The notes: generated by a model from the letters alone, not told the origin. Shown: positions 24,409-36,765, counted from the first letter of the stretch. The stretch: DNA of 64,000 bases from Gymnopilus junonius (GCA_015501075.1 JADNYJ010000056.1:169875-233874); one strand, 5' to 3'. Numbers and translations are program-made.

Positions 24409-24431
24409 ATGGGTTATGAGGGTGCCGACTG
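24409..24431 (-). repeat. Right terminal inverted repeat
   Basis: Contains GGGTTATGAGGGTGCCGAC, the reverse complement of the left terminus. Confidence 0.85.
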
Positions 24432-25308
24432 TAGTCTCTTGGGGTCTGCTTAACATTCGAATTTTATTTCCGCCACAGCACTCTGTTTGCCACTGGGCTC
24501 GTGTTGTGCGGAGCGGCAGCATGGCGACAAGATCTGGCGAGGCTATCAGGACCGTGCAAGAGCCACCCCGTCGAAGGCGCGCAAGAGGTGATATAGTGCA
24601 GGCTGAGCATTTATAACCATGACATCCTCGCACTTTGGTATCTCTGAAGATATTTGCTCGAGTTGTAAGGTCGTTAATCTACTCGGTTCTGAAGGACAAG
24701 ATCAGCAGAGATGAAAAAGATGTCGTTTAGGAGAAAGAAACGGAGAAGATATTCATCGTGAGTACCAACACTATATGTTCTTGGAATCATTGTGTTATGA
24801 AGACCTTACGTCAGAAAAATGAGCAAGAAGTGCGCGTGCTAAGGAGCCGAGCAAAGAGGACGTTTGATTTTGGTCGGATGGATAGTCAGTTGTTCCTTCG
24901 ACAAAACTACGTGATGAAGGATAAAAAGTGAACAGCACAATAAGCCGGAGTCAGGTCTCGAAATTGCTGCAAGGGAACTTACAATGCATGAGGAGAAACC
25001 GGGAAAGTCGACCTGAAAAAAGGAGGATGAGGTAACGACAGTTGTTTCTAAACGGTAACGAAAGAGAAAGAATCGACGACAAGTAAATCTTGATTTGCTT
25101 GTGCTCCAGAGAAGCTTTGAACTTGCAGACTTCAGACTTCAAGGTCTCTGAAAAGGCGGGTATGAATTTGAATAGGTCTTTATTTGAACGTTTGACGCCA
25201 ACATCAATTGTTCCATATGCGATGCGAAAGAATTATTTATTTCACAAAGTGCACCTGAACTGTATAGAATATAAGTCCTTCAATCACGGATTGAAAGAGC
25301 CCATTGGC
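24432..25308. other. Intergenic region without a supported gene
   Basis: Between the TIR element and seven-helix copy 2. Short frames only, no domain recognised. Confidence 0.5.
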
Positions 25309-26511
25309 TCATTCCCCTGGCTGCACATCCTTGAAGAGGGTGAGTGGGAGAATGTCAGTCGTATTGTTGGTATACTTTCCAGACATCATTCTACGATGCA
25401 CGCGGCATGCCATGATGTTGATCAAAGCGAGGTTTGTGATACGCATGACTGACCGGTAAACGGGCGGAATGGAATTAATATGGAAGGCAACTGCTGTTAT
25501 TGAGACCAATCCAGTAATTGTCCTAAATAAATAAGCATGAACGCCATCACTGAGGTTCTGATAAACAACTCGATTGAAAAGAGAAACTCACAGATAGTAA
25601 GCTTGTCCATTATGCAGCAGCCTCTCGCAAGGTTCCACAGATCCTTCTCAGCAAAAAAAGCCTTAAGGGTCCCCTTCATCGTTGCTCTCTCTTCGTCCAA
25701 AAGCGAGACTTGCATGAGACGAAAGGAGATGGCTGTGGAAATGAAACTATCATTGAGGAGGGTAATCCTATTGCACATCGAGGCATAAGGCTTTACAGTC
25801 CCACTAAAGCAGTGCTTGGCGTGTCCGACGTTAGTATAATCAACGTCCAGTACACCAATCAAACTTGCTCCCAGGGCTGCCAACCACATGAAGGAGAAGA
25901 AATAGTGAAGTTTTTTGTCGTTACCATAAATAGCGTGTAAACGGAAAATAAATAGTAGGGAGGTGGAAGACATGGCAGCGCAAGACAACCATGTGGCCAT
26001 CTTAAACGCGTTTTCACAGTCTGCAACAAGAGCAGCTAGAGACCAAAGATAAATGCTAAATGCCAGAAGACCAAGTCAATGCATGTCACGCCACCTACTT
26101 CCAAACATAACAGCAAAAAGAAGAAATGACAGAGTTGATAATCTGTAATATGGTCAACGACTTTCCCATACCGAATACTTAACTCAGATAGTCACCTTGA
26201 AATGCAATACGCAACGTCAGAGAATTTCGTTGGAATCACAAAGTATTCGTAATCCTCGTGCAGACTATTCAGAACATCCCACAAATGGACCTAGAGGACA
26301 GATAATGCTATCAATACTTCCATCGACCTCACTGCATGCCATGCTAAAGAATGTGACTCACAACCGCAGCAGCTACCAGCACATACATTGCGGTCATGAA
26401 TTCATAAGCGAGTGGCGGAGGAAGGGATGCCAAATGCACCAAAGGATGAGAAGGATCTAACACAGATGGTGTGGGCGAATTTAATGTTGACATGGGAATA
26501 TCCGAGGTCAT
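25309..26511 (-). CDS. Seven-helix membrane protein, Agaricomycete-specific family (copy 2)
   Basis: A paralogue of the gene at 21738-22989 on the same strand. The start is MTSDIPMSTLNSPTPSVLDP at 26511, then LVHLASLPPPLAYEFMTAMY, CAAMSSTSLLFIFRLHAIYG, YFFSFMWLAALGASLIGV, VGHAKHCFSGTVKPYA, LLNDSFISTAISFRLMQ and the last exon INSIPPVYRSVMRITNLALI, ending LFKDVQPGE. Several introns; the long exon 25497-26000 is open. About 320 residues. The spacing of landmarks between the cysteine of KHC and NDS is the same 21 residues as in copy 1. Function unknown. Confidence 0.8.
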
Positions 26512-28246
26512 GAAAGAACAGAGGATGGTTTAAGTTGAGGAGGAGGAAACCACAGTCGCTTCTGTTGTATCGTGACCAACATAAACAACAATGGCACCTT
26601 TTATCCTGTATACTGCCGGCTCTAGGGCACAACGGCCATGTATGCCTTCAATGCTAGCAACAGGCGAATAGGCTCATCAGAGCTGGCGAGTATAATCATC
26701 GGGGTTTAGATACCTCCAAACTACACGGAACTGGAAGGGCGGAAGGGACATCACTGCAAAAGATGTTATGGAGGGCAGACGAAATGAAGGCGAAGATAAG
26801 CTCACCAAATTTGAATCCCTGCTACACCACATGATGACAGTCTAACCACTCACAGTAAAATGGTGGATGCCTCACGCGAGGGGCCTTGAGGTGCTGCCTT
26901 AGAAGGTCAACGTCGCAGGTACCGGTAGGTCGCCACGCTGCAAAACCCCACCAAAAGACAGTGCCTCGCGTTGCAAGTGAAATTGTCCGTTGGAATCCAA
27001 GTCCGTCGGAAGTTGACTGAAAATCGACTAAAAGTGGGGTACACGATCAGCATGATATGTTGACTAACGCTAATCAAAAAGTAGTGTTGAATAAATCCGA
27101 GACTTACAAAGCAGGCTATCGCCTTATTGGTAACCCTGGCTCAAAATCAGAACCTACGGTACCCGTAACGCCAAAGAACAAAACGGGCCCTAACGAGCCC
27201 GTGAAGAACAAGCTGAAATTGCTACAGCCACCCCCTTGCACACAGACTAAGCACCCCGGACAATGATGTCAACCGAGGATCATCAGATCGAAGTCGTGCC
27301 CTTGTTCTCAGCCTAACGACGAGCCCATAACTGCTGAAACCTCTGGTATGTGAAGGGAAAAAATGCCCCGCAAAGCTCTTCCAAGTGACGATAGAAATGC
27401 CGAAGGCAGATCGGATGGTCTAATCGCTAGTGGTATTGAGCCAAATCAAACAACCTGAAATAAATAAAGTCGCGGTCAAGCTCTCAGTTGCTACAGAACT
27501 AGGGGCCACAGGCAGTTGAGAGTGCTTCCTCTATGTTTGCAATGAAGACGTATACGAACTGCCAAATGATGCAGCTATTTGTCAGCTATTTGACTAGCAG
27601 TACGGAAGTGAGTACTCACAGGTCTTGAGCTCGGACAGGTAAACAGAGAAAGCTGCGTCAAGGGGATGTTGTTTCGGCCAGGATTCAGGACGTTTCAAAA
27701 AACCAAGTGATATGATTTGGGCAATGGGAAATACATTGAACGGTGACCGTTCACGTTCAGTGTTGAATATTTGAAGATTAAGGCCCGGGGATGCAAAACC
27801 CTGTAGTGACCTGTGATATCAGGCATAGCACATAGCTCTTTTTGTTGAATCTGCAACAATTCATGGTAGTCCTGGTCTATGGACGGTATCCCCATGAACG
27901 AATGACTTCGTCGGTATGAAAGTTTCAAGGAAAGACAAGACCAACTCCCGACGCTGGACGCGTTCCCGCTCAGTCACGTGATCGTCTGAAGCTTTTGCGG
28001 GGCGCGCATTGCGGCAGGCTGTCTATAAATAGCCACAGTCTTCAGGTATATAGCGGCTTAGTTGGATATCTTTCCTACATGAGCAATAAAAATATATTCA
28101 GAAACTCTAAAAGACTTTACAGAGCACGATTTGTTCCATTGGGCAGTACAATTCTTATGTAAGTTATACTCAAATGCGCACATTTCACCACTGACCAGTT
28201 TTAAGCGCATTATCATGATTATGATGTAGGAAATAAAGTTGAGAGC
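26512..28246. other. 1.7-kb region without a supported gene
   Basis: It holds only short frames, for example a 77-codon minus-strand frame at 27695-27928 and a 69-codon plus-strand frame at 27057-27266, neither with a known motif. A TATAAATAG motif lies at 28024 on the plus strand but no gene follows it. A small hairpin with arms ACGGGC/GCCCGT lies near 27182-27201. Confidence 0.4.
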
Positions 28247-29655
28247 CTAAGCAGGAAGCTGCACCCTCATGCTCATTCTACATGCCCTCACTACCCCGAA
28301 TATCCCCACCACCCCAAAAGTAACCCCGCTCGCAAACACAGCCGCCACTCCAAAAATAACGGCAGTCATCACGCAAGATCGGAAATCTGTTAACAGCTCG
28401 CTGGGTTCAGATTTAGCCTGCACAGTGGAGACACCACTGAAGAATACGACAAAGGCGACGAAAGGGAGGAGCCTTTTGTAACAGAATTTGGTGTTAGCTG
28501 ACATTGTCAGAAGTTGAGAAGTTTAAGAGGCTCACCATAAAAATAGAAATCCTTGATCTGCAAGGGACTGCCGGACGGTGTCCCTGTCCTCGTCTTCGGA
28601 TGAAAACAAATTTATAAGTGCACGCCAAGGTCGAGAAAGCACTCTGAGAAATTCAAATTTCCGGACGAGTTTAACCCAAAGTCTTCTCGTGCAAAATATG
28701 CCATAGGTTAAGCAGGGAGCCACGATGAGGCTTAGAGCAATAATTAAGGTTCGATTTTTTGATAGAATGATCCCTATAAAAATTTTTAAATTTGTGTCAG
28801 CTGGGCATTTCCTTTGAGCGGTGCACTGAGATAAACACGCAGCTTACATTTTAACAGCACTAGAAATTAGCAACAGATGCCAGTCAGCCCATGGGTCTTA
28901 ATAACTTGAAGACAAAAAGAGCAACTCACACATGACAGTTGTGAAACAAATACTAATCATGAAAAAAGTTGCGAACATCGCAATGATAACATTCGCCACA
29001 TAGAGCGGAAGTTGCAGGTCCAATTCACGCTGGAAGAACCACGGCCAAAGATCCCGGCGCTCGGATTCTAACAGGCCGAACCAATATGATCTATAAATTG
29101 AGGTAGATGAGATTTCAGCGCCTTGCGTTCCTCAACGAAGGTGACTTACGTTGAAGCCCAAAATACACCTAGAATCCAATCTAACGTATTAGGCGTCGTC
29201 GAGAGACCTTGATACGTATACACAGCCTTGGATATTCCGAACGAGAGGATGAAAGCGGTGTTGAAGAACCTCCACGTAGTGATTCTAATCCTCCTTTGCG
29301 AGCTCTGTGGCCAAGGTCGTTGTTGTCCTGAGTGCGTTCCAATCTGAACTTGAGGATCGGTGTTCGTGGAGACAAGCACGTTCGCCAATGACAATGATGG
29401 ATATGGGCGCCTATCATGCCGATCATACCCTGCTTGGGCTTCGTGAACTGCCTCTGGCTCTTGCACCTGCACCTGCATCGGTAGCAAGCTGGCGGAGCGC
29501 ATCTGTCCGAGTCGCAGCAAGTCACCTCTCAACGGATGAGTCAAACTCGATGGGTGATTGGCTGCACCACGAGCAGAATTGGCGACTGGAGTCGCGCGCC
29601 TAGAAACCAAATGCAAGGCATCTTGTAAGAGTGTAAATGCCGGTAGATCTTCCAT
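28247..29655 (-). CDS. Multi-pass membrane protein of unknown function
   Basis: I do not recognise the family. ATG at 29655 gives MEDLPAFTLLQDALHLVS, then a low-complexity hydrophilic stretch rich in Q, E and R, then hydrophobic segments WRFFNTAFILSFGISKAVY, LDWILGVFWAST, LYVANVIIAMFATFFMISI and ALSLIVAPCLTYGIF. A final intron removes 28483-28545 or so, and joins GFLFLW to LLPFVAFVVFFSGVSTVQA and a glycine/valine-rich last helix, ending RVQLPA. About 5-6 membrane segments and about 380 residues in total. The alternative is two genes, with the last 85 codons as a separate small protein starting MSANTKFCYKRLL at 28504. Confidence 0.6.
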
Positions 29656-31954
29656 AGTGTGCAATAGTATGTAAGTGATTGGTGAAGGAGTTATGTATCA
29701 TGATGATTTCCCCGAGTCGCTGCTCGCATATAAATATTCCTCGCGTGCTCCAGATTAACGTTATGTCGTGGAATATAATGGACCATTAATCGATCCCCGA
29801 AAAATGAAGGTGGTAACTATTATTTCAAGGCCCGCCGCGGCGCATACGTGCATACCGCCAATGACCATCACATGTTGGTAGCCTGGAACAGCCTTTCTCA
29901 GAAAAGTTTAAGAATTTTTCACAGCTGCCGCGATAAGCGATCGGTTGGAAACCATTGGACATCCAATCATGGACACCAACCAATATGTACCATGGGCGGT
30001 TCATGTAAGCTCAGGGCCCGCTTCAGCGTTTGACGGCTCAACGCCTAAACCAATGCTCGGTGCTCATTGGCTGTACCAAACTACCCATCTAGGACTGGAT
30101 GTTATTTTTAAATAAATTACATGTGAAGTTGGCCGGCTATTTTTCCAAAGGAAAGTGCAAGAATTCCAAGAATCAGTCAGGGGTCCGCTCTACTTACATG
30201 GATATTTCTATTTTAACATCCAATGGGACTAGACCGAACAGCTTTTTTTTCTCAGTGGCCCCGCGGTGGGAGATTTACATGAGAAAAAAAAAGAAACAGC
30301 ATCGTAACGTTTACTCAAAAGGCTTCTTGCCTTTATTGGACTTGACTGAAAAAACATTAACACTTCCTTCTTCTCACAGCCTGGACAGGGAGGTGGCTAG
30401 TACAATACACCGCCGTCACTTATTTTACACAGTTCCAAGTTCCAAACCCCGGGATGCTAACATATATGTGCTCTGTGCATCTGAGTCTTCCTAGAGCGTT
30501 TTGGCCTCAATTCGGGATGATGATGATGATTCCAGCAGAGGGTCCCTTTAAGGAACAGACTGGGGTTCGCCGCCCTACATACAGGAGGAGTAAGTATTCA
30601 TTCATCTGATTATACATCGTAATAAACCCCACCTTTAAATTTCTCCCGTGCCTGACATTACTTACCTCTTCCAGAAGTTGGGCCAGTTATTTTATTCTCC
30701 ATCATAAAATCAGAGATGTATGTATAGTTCATACGTAGCTAAGTGGATAGAAAACAGGGGAGCTGAAGAAACAGGGAAACGGAGTCTCGACAGAGGATAC
30801 ACACATGCACATACTCTAGATACACATCTTATTTCCGTGAGGGGTGCCTGAAGGCTGAAGCTATGTCAATTTATTTATACTATTTAATTTTAGAAGGAGT
30901 GGGGAAGCCACGAGCTGTCCACGAGACGAGGCGCGACGTCCTGACAGCACCGCCGCACGTTGACATCATCCACCATCACCGCCCCAGTGCCCATGTACTC
31001 TTATTTCACTGTCAGGACCGAACAAACAGCTCTCGGCAAGAATCTCAAGACTCATTCTTACCCTTTGTGCACACTGTGACCTTTCAAACTTTTGAAACTC
31101 GATCCGAATTTCCAACTCACAATTTCAAATCTATCCAACGCGAATAAGTTTACATACTGTAAGTCGTGGACGGTGTTGTTATTTTTAAACGTGGTGGCGG
31201 GCGTCCAGGCGTCGGGGAGCGGCCGCAGATGAATGACGGATTTCATATACGCTAATCGTAACTACAGTATCCTTTATTTTCTCAAAAGGCTTCAAATCCA
31301 AGTAACACAAGGTTTTTATTCATCCATTTCTATACAAACTTTTTTTGAATAAAAAAAAATAGAGAAAAGCCTCTTCACCAGAGGAAGAGGACACGTAATA
31401 TCAAATTATCCCGACTAGTGAGGAGTAAGTATATAATAACCCACTGGATTAAATATATTACTACTTCTATAGACTTGGACTCGGAACTGTCACCAAAGGA
31501 CAGCTGAACGTTAATTCAACACCGCTGAAGGGGCGTTGAGTGGAAGGAAAAGGTAAGGGGGTATGAAAAGAATAAAGTTACGGTATAAACTATAAACTTT
31601 ACGACGTGTAGGAGAAGGAGATCGACTCGTTAAAGGTTAAAGAAAGAGAGTGTAAAAGAGAGAGAGATGAGAGATGGATAGAAACAGAGACCAAGAAATT
31701 TGCGAATGTGGATTGCTTGATGGGTGATGACTGGAATGTATTGCTGAGGAAAGAGAAATGGGAGATGGGAAATTCCGAGAAGGGTGCGACTGGGTCACTT
31801 TAGATGAGTTGTTGCAAGCGGGGGCTGGTGAGCAGTGGGTGCGGGAGCCGCTTGAGGGAGGAGGAGGAGGGCGGTCCGCGGAAGAGGGAAGAGACGGGTG
31901 GATGAGAGACAAGCTCAGAGCTGCGTTAGAGCTGCTCGCTCAAACACTCGCAGC
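29656..31954. other. 2.3-kb region without a supported gene
   Basis: The part nearest the membrane-protein gene carries several CCAAT words between 29940 and 30060, fitting a promoter. The rest contains short frames without motifs. Confidence 0.4.
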
Positions 31955-32989
31955 TCAAAGCTCATCACAAAATGGCAGATTTTCATCATTCCCATCATCA
32001 ACTGCCGACGCACTCGCACTGGGGGCCTTCTCAGCCGCCGCCGCAGCAGACGGCGACGTCACATGCGTTACCGGGCTGGCGCTAGAAACTACGACCTTGG
32101 GGACGGCGGGGGATTGGGTCGCAGCGAGGGTGGTGGAGGCTGAGGAGGGCGCGGGGAGGGTAACGCCAGATGAGGGGATTGGGGGGACTTGGACGGTTTT
32201 GGATGTACAGAGGACCTAGGGAGAGGGAGGTGGGTTAGTTGCGTTTGGAGAGGAAGAACGAGGGCGATGAGTAAAGTAAAGATATGGTAAGGTGATCAAC
32301 TGGAAGGTGATGGCCTGATGAATGGGTGAAGAATGAACGCATGAGATGACGGATGATGGGCGGCGTTAGATCCTGGTGGAGCCCACCGCATCGTCATAGT
32401 TGCATCATCAATATCCCACTCAACATCCGCCGTTGTCCCTCCACCTCCAAAAAAGAGAGAGAGAAAAGAAGAAAAAAAAAAATCAACCCACCTCGCCATT
32501 ATAGATATTCGAACACTTCTCATCAATCTGTGGGTTATTCAAATACAAAATCGTCATATTCAACGCATTCTTCGACGCCACGTCGGTGCAGGTATCGCCG
32601 GGCAACACCACATAGGTCGTCTGGCAATCCTCCTTGGGGTCCTGGGCGAGGCAGAGGACGTCGCCCGGGACGAGGTTCGAGCATCCGTTGTTAATCTTGC
32701 CTTGGTTGATCGCGGCGAGTTGGTAGCTGGTGTGGGTAAGGGGGGGTGGTTAGTAGGTGAGAAAGTGGAGAGAAAGGGGAAGGGGTACTTACGTGGAGAC
32801 GTTCTGGGCTTGGGAGATGGAGTCGCAGTAGTCACCTTCCTTGATGGTGTATGACCTGAGGCATCCCGCTGCGACAACAGCTAGAGGGGGACGGACGAGT
32901 CAGTCTAACCAGACCCATAACGCAGAGAGCCCCAACGCACATTGAGCAGAGGCACCCAAGACGGCGAGAGCAAAGAGCTTGGCGAACAT
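31955..32989 (-). CDS. Secreted protein with two LysM domains
   Basis: LysM modules bind chitin or peptidoglycan sugars; secreted fungal LysM proteins can shield the hypha or mask chitin. A signal peptide MFAKLFALAVLGASA starts at 32989. The first LysM is SYTIKEGDYCDSISQAQNVS through GCSNLVPGDVLCL. The second is TYVVLPGDTCTDVA through NNPQIDEKCSNIYNGEVLC. Cysteines are in the positions usual for fungal LysM. A long intron of roughly 300 bases (about 32215-32490) precedes the last exon, which encodes a P/S/T/A-rich tail (VPPIPSSGVTLPAPSSAS) and ends DDGNDENLPFCDEL. Total about 210 residues. No neighbours of related function. Confidence 0.87.
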
Positions 32990-34214
32990 GATGATGGTTG
33001 GATGTTGAATTTGAAAAAATTGAACGTAGGGGATAGGGAAACTGAAAGAGGGTGTTCCTAAACGAAAGACAGTAGAGAGATGAGGGGGGCGAGGAAGAGT
33101 CGAGGGAAGGGGACTCGAAAGATAAGATGACGAGGTTAGAAAGGTAAGAGGTGAAGGCGAGAGGTTGGAAAAAAAAATATTCGGAACAGCCAATTCGAAC
33201 TGACGAACCAAGCTAGGGGGCGTTGGGAAGGGGCGCGGCGTTTGGTGCTAATTTAGGCTTGGATGTCAACCGGCATCTGTTCGGCCTCCTCAAAACGAAC
33301 TTGGCACGGGCTCCATCGAACGTTTGGCTCCAGCTTCCAGCAGCTTGATCTCCTTGGATACCGAACGTAAGCCCGCTCGTTCGCCCACCACACGGAGCCG
33401 CACTGCTTGGCTTGGTTCTGTTCGAGCGTCTTCATGCTTTCATGCAGAGGACGAGCATCAAGGCGCTAAATCGGTAGATAAGTCTAGTGTACATTATCAA
33501 AATCTCGCTCAGTTAGTGCCCCATTCCAAATATCCGAAACCAAGTAAGAATTTGATTGAAATATAAAATCGGTCGTAATTAGGGCGCGTCGTCATCGGCC
33601 TATCTTACCCGTTCCGCGCCAAGTGGCCGCAAGTCAGAGGAAATTACTGTGTCCAGAATGTCGAGGCGGCCATGACGGAAATTGAACCACCATCATCATC
33701 AAGCAACATCATGAGGTTTTTAATTTTTAATAAAAAAAAAAGGGAATGAAAGCTTCTCGAGAGTCGAGAATGTGTCGCATCTGGGGATACCTCTCGAGAG
33801 TCGCCTTCGCCGTCATGCTTTCTTGGTGCTTTGTCAATGTATGAGCTGGTATGAGCTTCCAGAATCCTACGTATGCGTACGTCACTTCCAGAAGCCCTGA
33901 CCTACGCATCCCTGAGTGACGCATGCAGTCCACTACATCCACTACGTAGCTACATAGCAGCCGCGAAGCTTTCAACTCACCTGATACCATGATGGATTCA
34001 AATCCACCAGTGCCGCAACGCACAGCGCACAAAGATCGATATCCAGAACCTCAATAATCTAATTCAATTAAGTAATTACGATAACAAGTACCACCCTCCC
34101 ACCCTCCCTCCCCTCTCCTCGCCTTCAAAAACTCCTTCTCCCCCTCCTCCCCTTGCCCCTCCCCTCCTGTCCTTTATCTCCCTCTTCCCCACCCTCACCT
34201 CAACCTCCCCCCAA
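32990..34214. other. 1.2-kb region without a supported gene
   Basis: LysM promoter side and 3' flank of YIF1. A short direct repeat CTCGAGAGTCG occurs near 33756 and 33791. No gene is recognised. Confidence 0.45.
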
Positions 34215-36259
34215 TCAAACCCTAACCAACCACCCCATATACACAATCTGCAACACCGCCACCGCCAACAAAAATATAATCCGCCGTCGGCGCTGCGCCT
34301 GCGTGACCACGCCCGTGCCTTGTGTGGCGGGCACGTTGGCGGAGTCGGGGAGGATGACGGCGCGTAGGGAGCGCAGCTGTTTTTTTTTTTTTTTTTTTTT
34401 TTGGGGGGGGGGTGGTGGGGATGAGAGGGTAGTGGGAGATTGGAGTTGGTGGTTATTTGGTGGAAGGTGGCATGTTCGGTGGTGGGGTGTGTGTGTGTAG
34501 GGTGCATGTGTGTTGTGGGCGTCAGTGTTGAGTGAGCAGTTAACGTCGCGTGTTTGATATCGATTGAGCAGGTCGAGATATGAAAAAATACATTGAAATT
34601 ATAAATCAAAAAAAACAGTCAGCATCCGAATCATCACGATACAAAACCGCAATAACAAAAAAAAAGGAAAGAAAGAAAGTGACGTACGAGGAAAAACCCA
34701 TAACTCGAGAAGGCATACAAGAATATAAGCGTCCATAATGGACCTTTGAGACCCAAAAACGCAGCTGTCATCGAAAATATCACACTGCACAAGAAAGAAA
34801 GAAAGAAAAATCATTCAGTCAGTCAGTCAGTCAATCCAGTCGATCCAGTCCGCAGTCCGTGTTCTCAGCAAGGAGCAACAACGGCAATAAGAATACGCAC
34901 TTGACGAATTTATACCCCCCATACGCCAATAAATCCGACACCGGGGTGGACGCGGGTATACTCAAGAGGTAGCATCCTAGCTTAACAAAGCCAAAGTCGA
35001 AGAAGAGGACCATGAGGGCGCGGGAGGCTGATTCGCCTAGGATCTGTGGTGAGTGGGTGAGTGAGTGAATAGAGAGAGAGTTCAAGGTCAAGGCGAGGGT
35101 GCGGTGGATTAGTGAATCTGGATGTAGGAACTTACTAGTGGTGAGAATTTTTCGATGATTCCAGAGTGTAGCGTTGTGAGGAGGATGTAGGTGAATATGG
35201 ACATTACTGGAAAGAACGGAATGGGGTCAGTCAGTCAGTCGGTGAATAATCTTAAGCAAGCCCCCCCAAAAAAAAGGCCAAAACCAAAGCTCCTGAGCGC
35301 ATGCAGCAAGCAGCAGTGCGCTGTGCAACACCACAAACCACGACCCACACCATCGCGACGCCAAAACTAGACTCACCAGGGATATACAAATCCGGACTAT
35401 TGATATCCTCCCTTGGAGGGAGCCACTCGCCCTGCGCGCGTGGGCGGCGGAAATACGTCTTGTGCAGCCATGGAAAGAGCAGTAGGCGGAGTTTCTTGAT
35501 CACGTACGAGTTGGATACGTTAAATTGGTGTTTGATGTGTCCTGAGGGTATGTATGTCCCGAACTGGCGAGGGGAGAGGGTTCGTTAGCTTTATAGCGAC
35601 GCAGAGGCAGAGATACAGATAGAACAGCGAAGTAGAGGAGTAGAGTAGAGAAGGAGGAAGGAGGAATGGGAAGAAGCTCACGACGGAGAACGTACATTCC
35701 GCGACACATAATCCTGGCCAGCAGCTACCGCGCTCGACCCGAGCTGCATCCCCAGTTGCGCAGTCGCACCGTCAAACCCCCACGCCGAGAAATCAGCATT
35801 CGAGGGCTGGTGAGGTTGCGGTTGGTGCATGTTGCCTAAGGGTCCTCCTACCCCTCCTATACCTACACTGGGACCAGGACCATACTGCCCCTGCTGGCGT
35901 AGATGTGGAGGCTGGTGCTGCGGGTGTTGATGCTGCTGCGGGTGTTGTTGGTGCTGGTGCTGTTGGGAATGCTGAAAAGGCGACGTATACGCCGGCACAT
36001 GCGTAGGATACGCAGGTATGTGCTGACCCTGTCCCTGCAAATGCGGGGGCTGTCCAAACGGCGGCTGGGGCGGAAGTTGTTGTTGTTGCTGAGGAGGCTG
36101 CAGCGGGAGAGGGCCCGGACCGGTTGGAGCGGGGGAGGAGGAGAAGCGCTGGTATCCCTGGGGCGAAGCAGGAGTGGAGGGTGGTTCAGGGATGTACGCG
36201 GGGTGGGTGGGCACGGGGTGCCGTAGGGGAGGCGGCGAGTGCGAGCTGAATTGGGACAT
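34215..36259 (-). CDS. YIF1: YIF1-family Golgi/ER membrane trafficking protein
   Basis: YIF1 pairs with YIP1 in Rab-GTPase-linked ER-to-Golgi transport. Exon 1 encodes a disordered 185-residue region rich in P, Q and H (QHQHQQHPQQHQHPQHQPPH). The conserved part follows: FNVSNSYVIKKLRLLLFPW, EWLPPREDINSPDLYIPV, then membrane segments MSIFTYILLTTLHSG, ASRALMVLFFDFGFVKLGC, VSDLLAYGGYKFVK, LGLKGPLWTLIFLYAFSSYG and IIFLLAVAVLQIVYMGWLV, ending RV. Five or so introns. The Q/H-rich N-terminus is longer than usual for the family. Introns carry (TCAG)n microsatellites and one holds an extreme poly-T/G tract just next to its acceptor. Divergent from the F-box gene. Confidence 0.9.
34380..34412. repeat. 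T(23)G(10) homopolymer tract in a YIF1 intron
   Basis: On the coding strand this reads C10 then A23 then the CAG acceptor, so the tract takes the place normally held by the polypyrimidine stretch. The exact length is unreliable for sequencing reasons. Confidence 0.8.
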
Positions 36260-36765
36260 TTTTTGTGGCTAGGGAGGGTGTACTTTTGGGGAGGGGGCTG
36301 GAAGGGTACGGGGAGTCAGAGAAGGGAATGAATACGCCTGGAGGAGGAGGGATTTGTGTTTGGGTGGTGACGGGGAGGCTTTTCGGCGTCGCGTCCAGTC
36401 CACAGCGCACGACGTGGAAGGGTTAGCCTTTGGAGGGTAACATGCACAAATACGCGATCAAAGGTCTATTCTTATCTCAACCGCGTTTATCATCCTACAA
36501 GCTCATATAACTGTTCAAAATGGCCAATTCTTGAAGCTGTAGCAGAGTGCGTGCCTATCTACTTTGTGGGCTGATTTACTATGTCGGGCACGCAACAATT
36601 AAAGTGCTCATAGGAGGCCTGTGAATATATACCCAGGAAGAGCGATCCCGGGGTAAAAGCTCTGAGATTGTCCCTCAGTACTTGTCCATCCTTAAAAAGT
36701 TGAACGAAACTCCCAATTTCCTCACCTGGTCCTACAGAATCCATCTTTCTGCCTGGAATTCGATA
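36260..36765. promoter_or_regulatory. Divergent promoter of YIF1 and F-box gene
   Basis: Head-to-head spacing of about 500 bases. No specific element identified. An upstream in-frame ATG for the F-box gene lies at 36682. Confidence 0.4.

Larger units (their letters stand above)
23655..24431. mobile_element. Non-autonomous TIR DNA transposon (pogo/Tc1-like, deleted)
   Basis: The element is 777 bases long with terminal inverted repeats of 23 bases that match except at the first base (TAGTCGGCAC on the left, CAGTCGGCAC in reverse complement on the right). It is flanked by TA on both sides (23653-23654 and 24432-24433), the target duplication of the Tc1/mariner superfamily. Inside is the 3' end of a transposase on the minus strand. 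Subterminal regions are crowded with TATGGGTT and CCGAAA words, probably transposase-binding repeats. It cannot move by itself but might be mobilised by a full-length relative. Confidence 0.82.

Noticed and set aside
25090..25452. A 120-codon plus-strand frame
   Set aside because: Its second half is antisense to the last exon of seven-helix copy 2, and the first half has no motif.
27057..27266. A 69-codon frame rich in K, P and N
   Set aside because: Isolated, no motif, no neighbouring exon with matching splice phase.
28021..28032. TATAAATAG motif on the plus strand
   Set aside because: No plus-strand gene follows within a reasonable distance.
31758..32219. A 153-codon plus-strand open frame
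   Set aside because: It is antisense to the last exon of the LysM gene, whose splice-joined minus-strand reading is convincing.
33990..34002. GGATTCAAATCC, resembling a tRNA T-loop
   Set aside because: It is a simple palindrome and no acceptor stem or anticodon arm can be folded around it.
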